Shown one piece after another: positions 11,261-21,814 of a stretch of 64,000 nucleotides of DNA. The position numbers and the translations under genes were made by a program. This DNA comes from Isoetes taiwanensis (Eukaryota; Streptophyta; Lycopodiopsida; Isoetales; Isoetaceae). The stretch lies in the NCBI GenBank assembly GCA_021234155.1, contig JAJEKV010000040.1, forward strand, positions 4,179,229-4,243,228, written 5' to 3'. The notes beneath the pieces were generated by a model. It did no database searches. It was given only the letters and a program-made list of their open reading frames with translations, and was not told the origin of the DNA. Positions within the stretch are counted from its first letter, which is position 1; every line of letters begins with the position of its first letter.

Positions 11261-13265
11261 CGAGAACCGTGGGAAGAGGTAACTGATCTTTGAGAGCCGG
11301 ACAGAGTTTCAAAATGGTGGCCAGGCTCAAAGGAATCTTGATCTTGGCAAGTTCTTCCTGAAGTTCCAAAGGAACATGTGAAAAGGGATCCGCAGGGTCC
11401 AATGGAGCTGGGGACTGTGGTAAAGAAGCAGAGACTTCTTTGAGAAGCTTGACCTCAGCAGCAATATTTGGATATGGCTGAGAGCGTGCACTTGTGGATG
11501 ATGACGGTGCTGCCTGACGCTGCTGAGCTCTCGTTGTGGCATGAACATTTGCCAGTGTTCGACCTTCCGCAGCCTGCATGAGTTTCAGAATACTTTGTCT
11601 CAATTTAGGCATAACGTGAGGCATCAGTTTGTCAAGATCAGGTGCGAAGTGAACTTTTTTATCATCTTCATTAGGGACAGTTTCCACAGCAAAAGCAGGT
11701 TGGGTGTCCTGAGGAATGATGGTCAAAGGGCGTGAAGCCCGTGTGTGACGCGAGACAAGACCAACCCAATTGGACTGTTGGACAGGAGGGTTGAGAGCCT
11801 GATAAATCTCCTCCTGAGCTTGTTGATCCATAGGATGGGAAGTAGACGCAGCTTGCTGAGGTCGCTGTTGTTGAGGTGGCCGAGGGGGCTTCCTCAAAAC
11901 AGGACGAGGGCTCTGTTTACCGTTGGCCACCCAGAGTTGATAAGCCGTGAGGCGGACAGAAGCTGGTTGATTACAGCCCGGAAGTTGAACTTGAACTTGA
12001 GGAAGTTGAGGACACGCCGTGGTGCTGTGACCCCATTCATGGCAATGATAACATTGAGCTTTGGAGGGATCAAAGGGAGGGCGGTTGCCTTGTCCCGTGG
12101 CTCTTTGAGATTCTTTGCGTTGTTGATACTGCAGCTGTTGTTGAGTTTGATATTGCTGAGGCTGATATGACTGCTGTTGTTGAGTTGGATATTGCTGAGG
12201 CTGATATGACTGCTGTTGTTGAGGGGTGGTCTGGACTTGAAAGACCATTTTATTACGAAAAGGTGTAGGATGAGATCGCGTGCATTCTTCCGTGGCATGA
12301 TTGCACATATTACATCTTTTACAATGAGGAGGTCCATTGGAGGCGTTGCATTCATTTGCCAGATGACCTTGATATTTACAAATAGTACACCAGATGTGAG
12401 CGCGTTGTGGATTTGTTTGCTGAGGTTGAACAGAGTTCTGAGGAACCATGACGGGGGGTATGAACGGGAGTTCCTGCAGAGCAACACCCCTAGAAGAAAC
12501 ATTGACCGAGTGATTGACCAGTTCAATGGCCTGCTCCAGAGACTTGGGACGCAGGTATTCTGTCATGAGTCGAATGGCAGGAGGAAGGCCCTGCAGAAAC
12601 CAGACGAGGATCTGGCTTTGCGTGGGGGTACTCACGGAGTTTGCGGCGAGAATGTGAAGACGGTCCGCAAAATCCCTGGCGGACTCCGTGGGCTCTTGTT
12701 GAAGGTCATTGAGTTGCTTAAGAAGTAACTGATCATCGTCCGTGGTGCCATAATGAGACAGAAAGGCAGTTTTCATTTCTTGCCAACTCTGTTTCCAGTG
12801 ACTTTTGTTGGCCATTAACCACTGATGAGGGGCGCCTCTGAGCGTGGTCGAAAAGATATGAAATTTGAGTTGGGGCTGAGCATGACTATTCAGAATGGCC
12901 AAGGCTTCAAATTCCTCCATGTGTGCCAAAGCACTCTGATCCAGAGGTTTGCCTTTGGTGTTGCCAAATGTGGGATAAGTCAGCTTCAAATTATGAGTAG
13001 GAGATGAAGGCGGAACTTGAGCATAGACAGGTGGATTTGGTTGAGAATATGCAGAAGCATAGAGAGGTGGAATTGCCTGAGACTGAGTGCAAGGTGGTGG
13101 GGCTGAAAAACCCGGTGGTCCATAAAAAGTAGCATCTGGTGGGGAAGGGCCTTGAGAGCCATCCTCATTGGGCTTGAGATCCGTGGGTTTGATAAACAGA
13201 AGAGCGTCTTGAAAAAGATGGAGAAGTGGGAATGCCCCGAACATAGGAAGGGCCAAAGGTGACAT
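11100..13265 (-). CDS. Gag polyprotein with zinc knuckles and start of protease (gypsy 1)
   Basis: An ORF of 721 codons. A proline-rich N-terminal part is followed by a capsid-like retrotransposon gag domain at about residues 120-260 (motifs PHQWLMANKSHW and ESARDFADRLHILA). Then come Cys/His knuckles: CTICKYQGHLANEC (about 290), CKRCNMCNHATEEC, and CYHCHEWGHSTTAC (about 405). Glutamine-rich repeats lie between them. Near the C-terminus VQIDGGSVLSN is the aspartic protease active-site region; D-G-G-S replaces the usual D-S/T-G and is frequent in the Tat group. The ORF stops within the protease and the frame moves to 11260-10913. The true start may lie upstream, since related sequence continues toward 13600. 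Gag forms the particle and binds element RNA. Confidence 0.85.
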   Translation of the reverse strand: MSPLALPMFGAFPLLHLFQDALLFIKPTDLKPNEDGSQGPSPPDATFYGPPGFSAPPPCTQSQAIPPLYASAYSQPNPPVYAQVPPSSPTHNLKLTYPTFGNTKGKPLDQSALAHMEEFEALAILNSHAQPQLKFHIFSTTLRGAPHQWLMANKSHWKQSWQEMKTAFLSHYGTTDDDQLLLKQLNDLQQEPTESARDFADRLHILAANSVSTPTQSQILVWFLQGLPPAIRLMTEYLRPKSLEQAIELVNHSVNVSSRGVALQELPFIPPVMVPQNSVQPQQTNPQRAHIWCTICKYQGHLANECNASNGPPHCKRCNMCNHATEECTRSHPTPFRNKMVFQVQTTPQQQQSYQPQQYPTQQQQSYQPQQYQTQQQLQYQQRKESQRATGQGNRPPFDPSKAQCYHCHEWGHSTTACPQLPQVQVQLPGCNQPASVRLTAYQLWVANGKQSPRPVLRKPPRPPQQQRPQQAASTSHPMDQQAQEEIYQALNPPVQQSNWVGLVSRHTRASRPLTIIPQDTQPAFAVETVPNEDDKKVHFAPDLDKLMPHVMPKLRQSILKLMQAAEGRTLANVHATTRAQQRQAAPSSSTSARSQPYPNIAAEVKLLKEVSASLPQSPAPLDPADPFSHVPLELQEELAKIKIPLSLATILKLCPALKDQLPLPTVLVGAVATSTPTVQATVGNQHIHHVQIDGGSVLSNLILDKLRKAIGHQTIIPCPL

Positions 13266-13617
13266 GATGGTAGCCCATTCCGCCAGAGGAGAAGATGGTT
13301 GAGACGGGAGAGGTGTGTGGCCTCAAGGAATATTGATATAGGTACCGGCCAGAGTCCGAAATAGTGAGGGTGGGCTATGTTGTGGAGATTGCGGTTGGGG
13401 AACAATGACTTATGCATGTGGGGAGACCCCGGTCGAGAATGAGCAACGGTAAGGGTAGGAGGTGCCGACCGAGCGCTGGAGCGGATACGACCTCCCCTCA
13501 ATGTCATAAGCGGTGTCATACATATCCCTAACAGCCGCCGTTGATGGCGCCTGTGAGCCGCCGCTTGGCAAAGAAGTTCTTCAGAGGAAACCTCGAGCAA
13601 ACATGATGGAAAGAAAA

Positions 13618-13646
13618 GAAAGATCGGACCCGGCAGCGGCCGGCGG
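13618..13646 (-). other. Probable primer-binding site of gypsy 1
   Basis: Just inside the 5' LTR the minus strand reads CCGCCGGCCGCTGCCGGGTC. Its GCCGCTGCCGGG part resembles the common plant gypsy primer-binding sequence TGGCGCCGTTGCCGGG, complementary to a tRNA 3' end (Asp type). The first bases differ, so the match is partial. Confidence 0.45.
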
Positions 13647-14208
13647 TGTTTGGGTGTGCGGGTTGGGAACTCCTCGCGAAGACACCCTCCTGTGAGGACC
13701 CTTGGATCTAACAGGAGAATCTGGGGACTATGTCACGCGGGATTTGCAAGAAAAACAAGAAAGAGAGAAGCGAAAACAAAAGAGAACAATGAGCTTCCTT
13801 GATGTCAATGAAGATACATGAGCTCTCGAAATGAGACAAGACTCAAAACTCATCTAAAAACTCATGTGCTAGCTCTACTCATATATATAGTACAATGGCC
13901 TTTGGCCCAATATAGACACTCTGACTGATTTCGGTGCCGACTCCTGGAAGGAGGCCTGATTTGCAGGAATGCTGGCGGTGCCTCTTGAAAAGCCTGAAAT
14001 CACGCTGACGCTGACGCGGGCGGTGACGGGCCGTCACTTGTCTGAGCGCCGCCTCTTGTTGACGCCAGGCGTGGTCTTAGTCTGCGTGGTCTACTTGGTC
14101 TTCTGCTGAGCCTTTGACGACTGACCCGCGCCTGATTGTGGATCCTTGGCCTTGACCTGGTCCGTCGTATGCATGAATAGTCCTGTACCAGGAGGCACAG
14201 GACTAACA
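13647..14208 (-). repeat. 5' LTR of gypsy 1
   Basis: About 562 bp, strongly similar to 3087-3656 but with several small indels and local rearranged patches, for example around 13930-14060. The TATA-like run CATATATATAG lies at about 13878-13890. It is followed by the target-site copy GTTCT (14209-14213). As the element reads on the minus strand, this copy holds the promoter. Confidence 0.85.
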
Positions 14209-14213
14209 GTTCT

Positions 14214-15900
14214 ATAAACAGGAACTTGCAAATCGAGAATATGGGTTTATCGGGCTAGAAACAGTGTAAGGGGTTAGTGACATCCTGTAAATAGTGTAAA
14301 AACAATACGGAACTAAGAACACAGAATACAGGAGCAGAAACAGAAATTTTATAGCGCAAAGACTTATTAAAGAGCCATCACTTTCTTCTCAAGCTGTAAC
14401 GGCCCTTCGAGGATTCAACGAGGACTTCGAACACTGGATGCACCCCGATCAGTAGACCATGCCACCGTCATATACGAAGACGAGTCATTTCGATCGGCCT
14501 TCCAAGAACAGAAGAATAGAAGAAGGCGCGACTTCAAGAGCGTGGTCGAAATAAAGAACAAGTAAAATGTGTCCCTAAAAATGGCGGTTATTTTTTCTTT
14601 TTTTGGGGGAGGGGAGGGAGGAGGGGAGGAGGGGGAAGGGCTTTCTCGATTTTGGAGATAAAGCACTGTGACTAATATGGCAAGCGTACGATCTAACCAT
14701 ATGCCACTTCAGCACACATGCTGAGCAGCCACCATATGGACTGCTAATTTATAACTTAGGGAAAAATGTTTTTATTTGTAAGTTATAATGCTATGTTATA
14801 AGTTATTATAAGTAATATTATTGTTAAGTTATAACGTTAACTTGAAAATAATGTTGAGTTATATGGTACATGTTAAGTTCTATGGTAGATGTTTATTTTT
14901 GGAAATAATGTTGAGTTTTATAGTGCAATGGTTTTAAGTTCTATGTTAAATGTTCGTGCAATTAATTTTGCTAATTGTTAAATGTTAATGCAATGCTTTT
15001 CTTGAAATGTTGATTGTTTTTTTAATTCAGGAGTGCATTTTTAATATGTACTACGAATTTGTTCTCAATAGGGAACGACTTCAACTGAAATTGAGAGAAG
15101 CATGGCAAGTGTTAAAAAAGCCCTAGGGTCCAATGGAGGAAGATGGAATGCTATATGATGCATGTGTGCACCGTGACAGCCTTTGCAAAGAGTATCATAA
15201 CCGCGGTGGATCTATCTGATAGTGTCAATGATCAAAGTCCTGGGGATGACCATCTAGGTGTTGGCATTGGAAGGCTGCTTTCGAAGTTGATATCATCATG
15301 TTCTAAGGGTCATCCAGTGATTGCATTGTATGCTCTGGGCTGCTCGAGTCTCAAACTCAGCTAAGATGGCCAATTAGATACATTACTCACAAAGACGAGA
15401 AGAATCGAAGAGCCCCAACTTAGGAAGATACCTTGAAGCCCCACCAAGGTCATGTGGAAGGCTTGGTGATGGTTGAGCATCCATTAAGGAAAAGGCGCTA
15501 CGTGTTTCATAAAAGGCAACCAAAGGCATCCAAGAGGGCAAGAAGTGAGAGGTGTCTGCAAAGGCTGCAAATTAGGGCAACAACCAAAGAAAAACTAGAA
15601 GCAGTCAGAGGACAAGAGTATTGAAATCTCAATTGCACGGTTTAGTAGAGCATGGATGACCTTGTTGAAATAAGATCCCAGTGCATAAGACAATACATGT
15701 ACATTACTTTATCAATTGAAGGGCCTGAGGGTATGTATGAGAGCACTAAGATGGATTCTTGGATTGAGCAAGACATCATTTTCCAGATACTGGGAAAAGG
15801 TCAGAAGATGGTATGGCAATACACTCACTTTGATACCTATAGCAAACTCTTTGATGACCATTGCAGTCTTTGAAAGCTTTGTAAGATACATGTCCCAATC
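14214..15900. other. Mostly non-coding; G-rich tract and AT-rich repeats
   Basis: From 14214 to 14570 the host sequence interrupted by gypsy 1 resumes. At 14602-14642 there is a G-rich run (GGGGGAGGGGAGGGAGGAGG and more) with four or more G-tracts, able in principle to form a G-quadruplex. From 14745 to 15010 the DNA is AT-rich, with repeated GTTATA/TTAAGTT words. Between 15120 and 15900 several short plus-strand frames (15143-15364, 15433-15624, 15652-15925) may be decayed exons or upstream parts of the DUF7869-like gene that follows. None is identifiable alone. Confidence 0.4.
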
Positions 15901-15959
15901 TATGCACACCATAGGTCCAAAGTGAACGAGCTCGGTGTTAAAGTGGTGTAAATAGTATT

Positions 15960-16092
15960 GCCATAGTGTTACAACTAGAAAGAATGTCTCAAAGAGATCA
16001 ATGCAATTCTAGAAGCAACAGGAGGTCCTGAAGCCTCTCTCTCAGTCATCTTTTAGCAAATTATGGAAAACTCACTTTTTTAATGCGTGTCT
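15960..16092 (+). pseudogene. DUF7869-like gene remnant, part 1 (before the copia insertion)
   Basis: The last bases before the copia element translate, with a frameshift, as a segment like LSQSSFSKLWKTHFFNAC. This matches in style the region that precedes the Cys-rich segment of plant DUF7869 proteins (a 'WxxHFP' region, then CxKC). The sequence resumes after the copia element at 40585. The copia target site TGTCT occupies 16088-16092. DUF7869 proteins are widespread, often in many copies and probably transposon-derived; their function is not established. The assignment rests on order and a few motifs. Confidence 0.45.
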
Positions 16093-16907
16093 TGTTGGAG
16101 TTTATTATTGTATAATTTGTGCAGACAAATTGTATTAGACAAGAAGATCTAGTACCTCAGACTTATAGGGTTAAGCAGTGGTTGCACAACAGAGATGAAG
16201 CATTAAGGTGACGTTGGCTTGTAAACCTAAAGGTTCAATGGTAGGTTACAATAAGGAACCTTATTTTCAATGGTCAAGTTAAACCATTGAAATATTCGAG
16301 CAAGGGGCAAAGGTTAAAATTACTAAAGTTATATTAATGAGGTGGACGTGAATTTGAAGGCAAAAGGAAATCAAATTGGAAACTACTGATACAAGCCCGG
16401 GCCGATCTGCAAATTTCGCTGCTGAACCGTCGAAGCATGGGATAAAATTGAGTGTTGATGACATTATTGAACATGGCCGGATAAGGGAACTGATCGATCG
16501 ACATTGGAGGCAATTGTTTGATCGAGATTAAAGCAAGTAAAGGTTACCTTAGCATTGCTACAGTGATACAAGTATGATGTGAATTATTTCACTAATATAT
16601 TCACATTGGTCTTCATTGCCTTTATGTACAAACTTTGAACAATAGCCATTGAATAAGTTAACCATTGGATAATTCTAAGGTCTTGTCCTACGGGACGGTA
16701 TTGAACTGTCTTATGCCATTGTACAGTGTGTCAGCATGCTTATTATTGCTAAGGTTTTTCCCTCGAAAACCCTTCAGGGCGGGGGTTTTTTAATCCTGTC
16801 AGTAATACGCTTGCTGCCCTCTTTTTGTTTGGGTCCCATAGGCCAATTGGTCTCCGTGGACGCTAAAAAACTATTCTATTCTATTCTATTCTATTCTAAT
16901 ATTAACA
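16093..16907 (+). repeat. 5' LTR of the copia element (with an internal insertion)
   Basis: 815 bp versus 644 bp for the 3' LTR. The two align well up to about 16690. The 5' copy then carries roughly 180 bp of unrelated sequence before both rejoin at CTAATATTAACA. The extra sequence is described separately as a LINE-like 3' tail. Confidence 0.88.
16705..16897 (+). mobile_element. Short LINE-like 3' tail with ATTCT microsatellite inside the 5' LTR
   Basis: This segment is absent from the otherwise collinear 3' LTR. It contains CCCTCGAAAACCCTTCAGGG, then non-coding sequence, and ends in about five TTCTA/ATTCT units (16870-16897). A non-coding body with a simple-repeat tail is what a severely 5'-truncated LINE or a SINE leaves. 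The exact left end is uncertain because the flanks are degenerate. It must have arrived after the copia element, because both LTRs are made alike at insertion. Confidence 0.5.
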
Positions 16908-16924
16908 TCTAGTATCAGAGCAGG
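16908..16924 (+). other. Primer-binding site of the copia element
   Basis: TCTAGTATCAGAGCAGG follows the LTR end directly. It matches the standard TGGTATCAGAGC site, complementary to the 3' end of plant initiator methionine tRNA, with a substitution at its start. Confidence 0.75.
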
Positions 16925-16928
16925 TTAA

Positions 16929-17653
16929 GTGAAATTGTGCAGAATGTCAAGTAGATTTGGAGCTAGCCTATTGAGTGTTGTAGATGTGTATAAAGGGGGT
17001 CCTGGCTTTCAAGTTTGGAAGGACTCAATAATACACATTCTAGAAGTGGAGGAGCTTTGGGATCTGGTCAATCACTTAGGAGAAAGTTTGTCTAATGATG
17101 GAAATAGGTCTAATGCAAGTGTTATTGCAAGGTCTGGAGAAGGAACCAGTGCTAATGAGTCTGAAAGTTCAGGGGAAGTCAACTTTGCTGAATCTGCTGG
17201 AGGGATCAAAGGGACCAAAACAGAATATGCAAGGGTAAAAGAGGCACAAGGAATCATCACTTCCAAGGTAAGTCCTACCATAAGATTGAAATTAAGAAAT
17301 AAGACTCCAAGAGAGATGTGGATGTATTTGATCAAGCATTTTGAAGAGAAAACGTCCTCTCAAATAGATTTGCTTGACAAAGAACTTAGAAACTTAAAAT
17401 TGCATGATGAAGATGATTTGTCTGATTTTTTTAGCAAATTTGACAATATTGTGGCTGATTTGGCTGCTGCTGGAGTTGATCTATCTGCTAGAGCAGTTAT
17501 TGAAAATGAGCAATTGGGGCTTTTTATAAGAAATGTAGCAAAAAATAGAGATGAGGCAGAAAGCATATTGAGGACTGAAATTGAACAGAAAAAAGTTGCA
17601 AGAAATAATGTGATGAAGGAGCAGAAATCTTATTTGCTGGAAAAAAAGGAAAA
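16929..17653 (+). CDS. Copia Gag, N-terminal part, interrupted by insertion
   Basis: About 241 codons of copia-type gag. The start may be 16929 or the second Met at 16944 (MSSRFGAS). Visible signatures are GGPGFQVWKDSIIHIL near the N-terminus and the UBN2-type gag region with TPREMWMYLIKHFEEKT, LRNLKLHDEDDLSDFFSKFD and a Lys/Glu-rich end. A Ser/Glu-rich spacer lies at about residues 60-95. The frame runs into the terminal repeat of the inserted element and stops at 17666. The missing zinc knuckles are found at 36163-36285, after the insertion. Gag packages the element RNA in virus-like particles. Confidence 0.88.
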
Positions 17654-17678
17654 AAGTCGTATTTAATTAAAGTGGGAC

Positions 17679-18425
17679 TCATTCCATTCCCACTTTTTTT
17701 GGGAACCCTGTTAATTTACACAAAAAGAAGCGCCCCGACCCAAAAACTGGCCATAATTGGAATTTTTGTCTATTAGTGTGCATCCAAGCTTTTCTTCCAG
17801 TTTTCTTGGATAGCGTGTCGAGATCAAGAACAATGCAACGCAAACATAGGAATTTCATTACAGCTTGAAACAAAAGTTCTAATTGAAAAAGATTCTTAGT
17901 TGAACATTTTGGCTCTGTTTTCTTAGGTGGGTAGACAATAGATCACAAATTCCAACAAAAATTAAGCAAATTGTTTACCTTATCACCCAAAAATACTAGT
18001 TTTGAGATACCTTATATTTATAAATGGGCTCATTACAATATATATTACAGTTGGTGAAGAGACCATAGTGGTGGTATGGGCACAATGATTACACCCTCTT
18101 CACACATGAACCACCTAGTGCAAAGGGCGCGTGGAGCTCTCTCCTAGTCACAGAGCAACTTACAGACGATAGAAATTTGTATGAGGAGTTCCTTTATGGG
18201 CCACGTGCTTGTATGTCCAACTGATGTCACCACCCTCTTCTCGGCACCTTTCTTCAATGAACTGATAATTTTATTGCTCCCAAGCATGTACTATCTGGTC
18301 GAGATAAGGACTGCAAGAGACAAAATCAAATTAGTCAAGTGATGCTACATGCAAAAAAAATAAAATAAAGCACAGTTCTTAGGGCCATTTTTGGAAAATG
18401 ACGGGCATGAGAAACGCACTGTGAG
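17679..18425. other. Left arm of the 18.5-kb element, unidentified
   Basis: Short frames only; nothing recognisable. The sequence next to the terminal repeat (TCATTCCATTCCCAC...) does not match the subterminal sequence at the right end, so beyond 25 bp the two ends of the element differ. Confidence 0.4.
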
Positions 18426-18960
18426 GGAAAAACACAAGTTTTAGGTTGAGAAGGCCTTTCTCGACTCAAGGTCGAGAAAGGTAGCTCAAGCTAAAAAAAC
18501 GCAGTTTTAGGGGTCGGGAAGGCCTTTCTTCATTCGCGAAGTCGAAAAGGCGTACCAAGGCTAAAAACGATGTTTTAGGGTTCGAAGGCCTTTCTCCCGC
18601 GAGTCGAAAGGCGCTCAAACGTAAAACGCAGTTTTAGGGTTGAAGGCTTTCTCGACCGCGAGTCAAGAAAGGAAGCCATAGGCTAAAAACGCAAGTTTGG
18701 GGTCGAGCAAGGCCTTTCTCGACTCGCTGGTCGAGAAAGGCGTACAAAAGCCGCAAAACAGTTTTAGGTCCGAGAAGGCCTTTCTTGACTCGCGAGTCGA
18801 GAAAGGCGTTCAAGGCCAGAACCAGTTTTAGGGGTCAGGAAAGCTGCCACTACGATCGAAAGGCAAACAAAGCTTAAAAAAATGAAGTTTGAGGGCCTTT
18901 TCTCGACTCAAGGAAGTCGAAAAAGCAGCCGAGTAAAAAGGGCAATTTCAAAGCTCGGTC
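18426..18960. repeat. Minisatellite with palindromic core, unit about 60 bp, about nine copies
   Basis: Each unit has GGCCTTTCTCGACTCGCGAG followed by the mirrored arm (AGTCGAGAAAGGCG), then a spacer rich in AAAACGCAGTTTTAGGGGT. The best-preserved palindrome is near 18781-18807. Others have lost bases in one arm. The core CTCGACTCGCGAGTCGAG is the same as in the cluster at 2125-2665. Each unit could form a hairpin with a stem of about 12-14 bp. No coding frame is present. Confidence 0.85.
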
Positions 18961-20952
18961 CGTAGGCTGGGTCTAAAATGAATAACCTTCAAACATCCTA
19001 TGTATTTTCTATGAAAAATACCCTCCCCATAAATTTCCTATGTATTTTCCATGAAAAATAGACCCTCCCATGTATTGTCTAATAGACACATATCCAATGG
19101 ACCCTCCCCTTTCTAATGGACCATACCATATCTATATGAAGAGGGGACCATTGGGCTCATATTTAGCTATATGTAAAGAGTAATGCCTAATGCACATATA
19201 AATAGCAACATATATTTTTAGCGATGGTCGAAGAGAGGATGGTCAAGACCGCTCTTTTGGCGCCTCTTCACTCGGGCTAGGGCGGTGGCGGTAGGCAGCC
19301 TCCTTAATCCTTTTGCTTTCTATGACTGTTGCAGGATCTAGTGTTTCTCGACTTCGCTCAATGTGGTTAGCGCTTTTCTGGTTTCCTTTTGAAGCTCTTC
19401 ATGGCGGCTCTCCAAAATTCTCTTTCTCGATTATCCAATTAACGGATCCTATCTACATTTTGCCTCGCGGCAACTGGTTTTTCTATAACCGCGTTGATTC
19501 AAATTTTTCTTTCTTTTGTTGATGCACACCCAAATTGAAGCGCAGATACCAGGCGAAGTGATTTGCCTTTATGAGGATGGCCAAATTGCCACGCTTAATT
19601 AGCGCTTGATTCTTAATTCAGTTCATATGCTAGAAGCCTTTTCCTTCCTCTCGCTTCTTTTCCTACTAGCTTTAGAAGGTGTAGAGTTGATTCTGAAAAG
19701 AAGAAGAATAGATTAGCCTCACTCTTCGATTTTTTTGATGAGATAAGAACTGGTTTAGATTGCCGAAAGCTAGGATTTTCTATGTAGATGAGGCTTTGGT
19801 TATTTTATTGGACTGCTTGAGATGCCGAGCTAGGTGGAATTTTTGAGCAGACAGCCTTCTTATATATCTTGAGCTCTGACCTAGTGGAGGAACCTGTAGC
19901 CGGGCCTGGTCTAGTAAGGTTGATCGACACATCCCGACAGTTGCAGCATATATGATGGTTAAGGCCCATTCTAGGCCGACCGCGATATCCCGACAATGAA
20001 GATTTTCCCGGTACATTCGGTTGGATCAATCCAAGCACGGGTTATTTGGAGTCAGATATTAGCTCTTCCCGGAAAGCAATGGTTTCGTCATGATTTCTTC
20101 GTGCCTTCGCTCATCTCACTTGGTAAGAGGTGGTCTTCATGTATCTGGCTGCATATCCTCGAGCTTGAGGAAAAATTCATATTTGTCTCCGCATATTCTT
20201 CTAGCCGAAGATGTTGATTCTCGATCCCAGAATGAATGGATGAAGAGTGCTGAGAAAAATTATGAGTACCAAGTTTCATTACATTGACCTATAAGGGATC
20301 CTCTCAGACTAAGGTTATTTGATCCTTGCGGATCTTTCTGATGTAATTCTTCCTATCCTAATATAAAATCATTCTTTCCTCTCAAAAAAGCATATGCACC
20401 TATAATGCACATTATAACCTATGAGAGCCTATTAGATCTATGCATTAAATCTATTAATATGCATTAGACCTACTATGTATTTGTCCCCATTTTGTGCCCT
20501 GAACCTTCAAAATGGGTTAAACAAGGTGTAAATTATATCAGCATCTTCAAAGCAACTTTTACTCCTGAATGCTAAGAAGATATGCCTAGAAACGCACCAT
20601 GGGAACATAATTACTAACGGTGAACATAGAAGCACACACATAAAAGAGGAATTGGGGACACGCCAAAATATAATCCTATATTATTAGCACTACTTTTACA
20701 CTTTCTTTTTCAATGCATTATTTTACCCTTTTTTTTCTAATAATCACTTTTTCCCCACTTCATGCTTGAATTTTTAAAAATCATTTTGCAATTTTCTTTT
20801 CAACGATGATTTCAACTCCCCTTTTTTTCTGACACTCACTTTTTTTCCCTACCATGCTTGAATTTAAACTTTGTACATACCTTTTGAGACGGTTCATTTG
20901 TAACGCTTGGAAGAAGCTCCCAAAAGCAATACGTAACTGAACGAAGTACGAA
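18961..20952. other. Left arm of the 18.5-kb element, non-coding
   Basis: At 18980-19110 there are near-repeats of CCTATGTATTTTCTATGAAAAATA with CCCTCCC spacers. From 19200 to 20350 sequence of mixed composition has only short frames with no family match. From 20395 to 20480 it is AT-rich with repeated ATGCATTA words. An exon of a carried gene cannot be excluded. Confidence 0.4.
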
Positions 20953-21718
20953 NNNNNNNNNNNNNNNNNNNNNNNNNNNNNNNNNNNNNNNNNNNNNNNN
21001 NNNNNNNNNNNNNNNNNNNNNNNNNNNNNNNNNNNNNNNNNNNNNNNNNNNNNNNNNNNNNNNNNNNNNNNNNNNNNNNNNNNNNNNNNNNNNNNNNNNN
21101 NNNNNNNNNNNNNNNNNNNNNNNNNNNNNNNNNNNNNNNNNNNNNNNNNNNNNNNNNNNNNNNNNNNNNNNNNNNNNNNNNNNNNNNNNNNNNNNNNNNN
21201 NNNNNNNNNNNNNNNNNNNNNNNNNNNNNNNNNNNNNNNNNNNNNNNNNNNNNNNNNNNNNNNNNNNNNNNNNNNNNNNNNNNNNNNNNNNNNNNNNNNN
21301 NNNNNNNNNNNNNNNNNNNNNNNNNNNNNNNNNNNNNNNNNNNNNNNNNNNNNNNNNNNNNNNNNNNNNNNNNNNNNNNNNNNNNNNNNNNNNNNNNNNN
21401 NNNNNNNNNNNNNNNNNNNNNNNNNNNNNNNNNNNNNNNNNNNNNNNNNNNNNNNNNNNNNNNNNNNNNNNNNNNNNNNNNNNNNNNNNNNNNNNNNNNN
21501 NNNNNNNNNNNNNNNNNNNNNNNNNNNNNNNNNNNNNNNNNNNNNNNNNNNNNNNNNNNNNNNNNNNNNNNNNNNNNNNNNNNNNNNNNNNNNNNNNNNN
21601 NNNNNNNNNNNNNNNNNNNNNNNNNNNNNNNNNNNNNNNNNNNNNNNNNNNNNNNNNNNNNNNNNNNNNNNNNNNNNNNNNNNNNNNNNNNNNNNNNNNN
21701 NNNNNNNNNNNNNNNNNN
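20953..21718. other. Assembly gap (766 N)
   Basis: A run of N. Sequence just right of it (21719-21812) aligns, inverted, with about 42280-42380 of the small element, so the gap probably contains more of the carried gene of the 18.5-kb element. The true gap size is unknown. Confidence 0.95.
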
Positions 21719-21812
21719 AAGCAGACATAGATTACAAGATCACTGATTTGAGGAGCAAAATCAATGAATGTGAGGAAACGCCCCTGAAAGGACAAGAATC
21801 CCAAGAGAAAGT
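21719..21812 (-). pseudogene. Fragment of the carried gene, left of gypsy 2
   Basis: The run GATTTGAGGAGCAAAATC and the following bases match, in inverted orientation, the 3' part of the gene region in the small element (about 42280-42380), with indels. The other part of the same gene lies at 34757-35180, after the gypsy 2 insertion. This places gypsy 2 inside the carried gene. Confidence 0.6.
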
Positions 21813-21814
21813 GC

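Larger units (their letters stand above)
3087..14208 (-). mobile_element. Ty3/gypsy LTR retrotransposon (gypsy 1), Tat-like, nearly full length
   Basis: Two direct repeats (3087-3656 and 13647-14208) flank gag, protease, RT, RNase H and integrase, all read on the minus strand in gypsy order. The 5-bp target-site duplication GTTCT is seen at 3082-3086 and 14209-14213. The host sequence was the palindrome-rich DNA that continues at 14214. A primer-binding-like stretch lies left of 13647 and a purine tract (TGGTGGGGAG on the minus strand) borders the left LTR. A very long region (3657-7595) between integrase and the 3' LTR carries extra ORFs. Long open frames and similar LTRs suggest a younger insertion than gypsy 2, but several frameshifts make this copy non-autonomous. 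Tat-like affiliation is inferred from the IDGGS protease motif and the extra 3' ORFs. Confidence 0.9.

Noticed and set aside
16870-16897. Interstitial telomere repeat
   Set aside because: The unit is ATTCT (5 bp), not the plant telomere unit TTTAGGG, and fits a simple-repeat tail of a retroelement.
18426-18960. CRISPR array
   Set aside because: Repeat and spacer lengths look superficially similar, but the spacers are conserved between units, the context is a plant transposon, and no cas gene is present.
20781-21804. Long minus-strand frames of 315 and 322 codons
   Set aside because: Almost all of their length is the run of N in the assembly gap.
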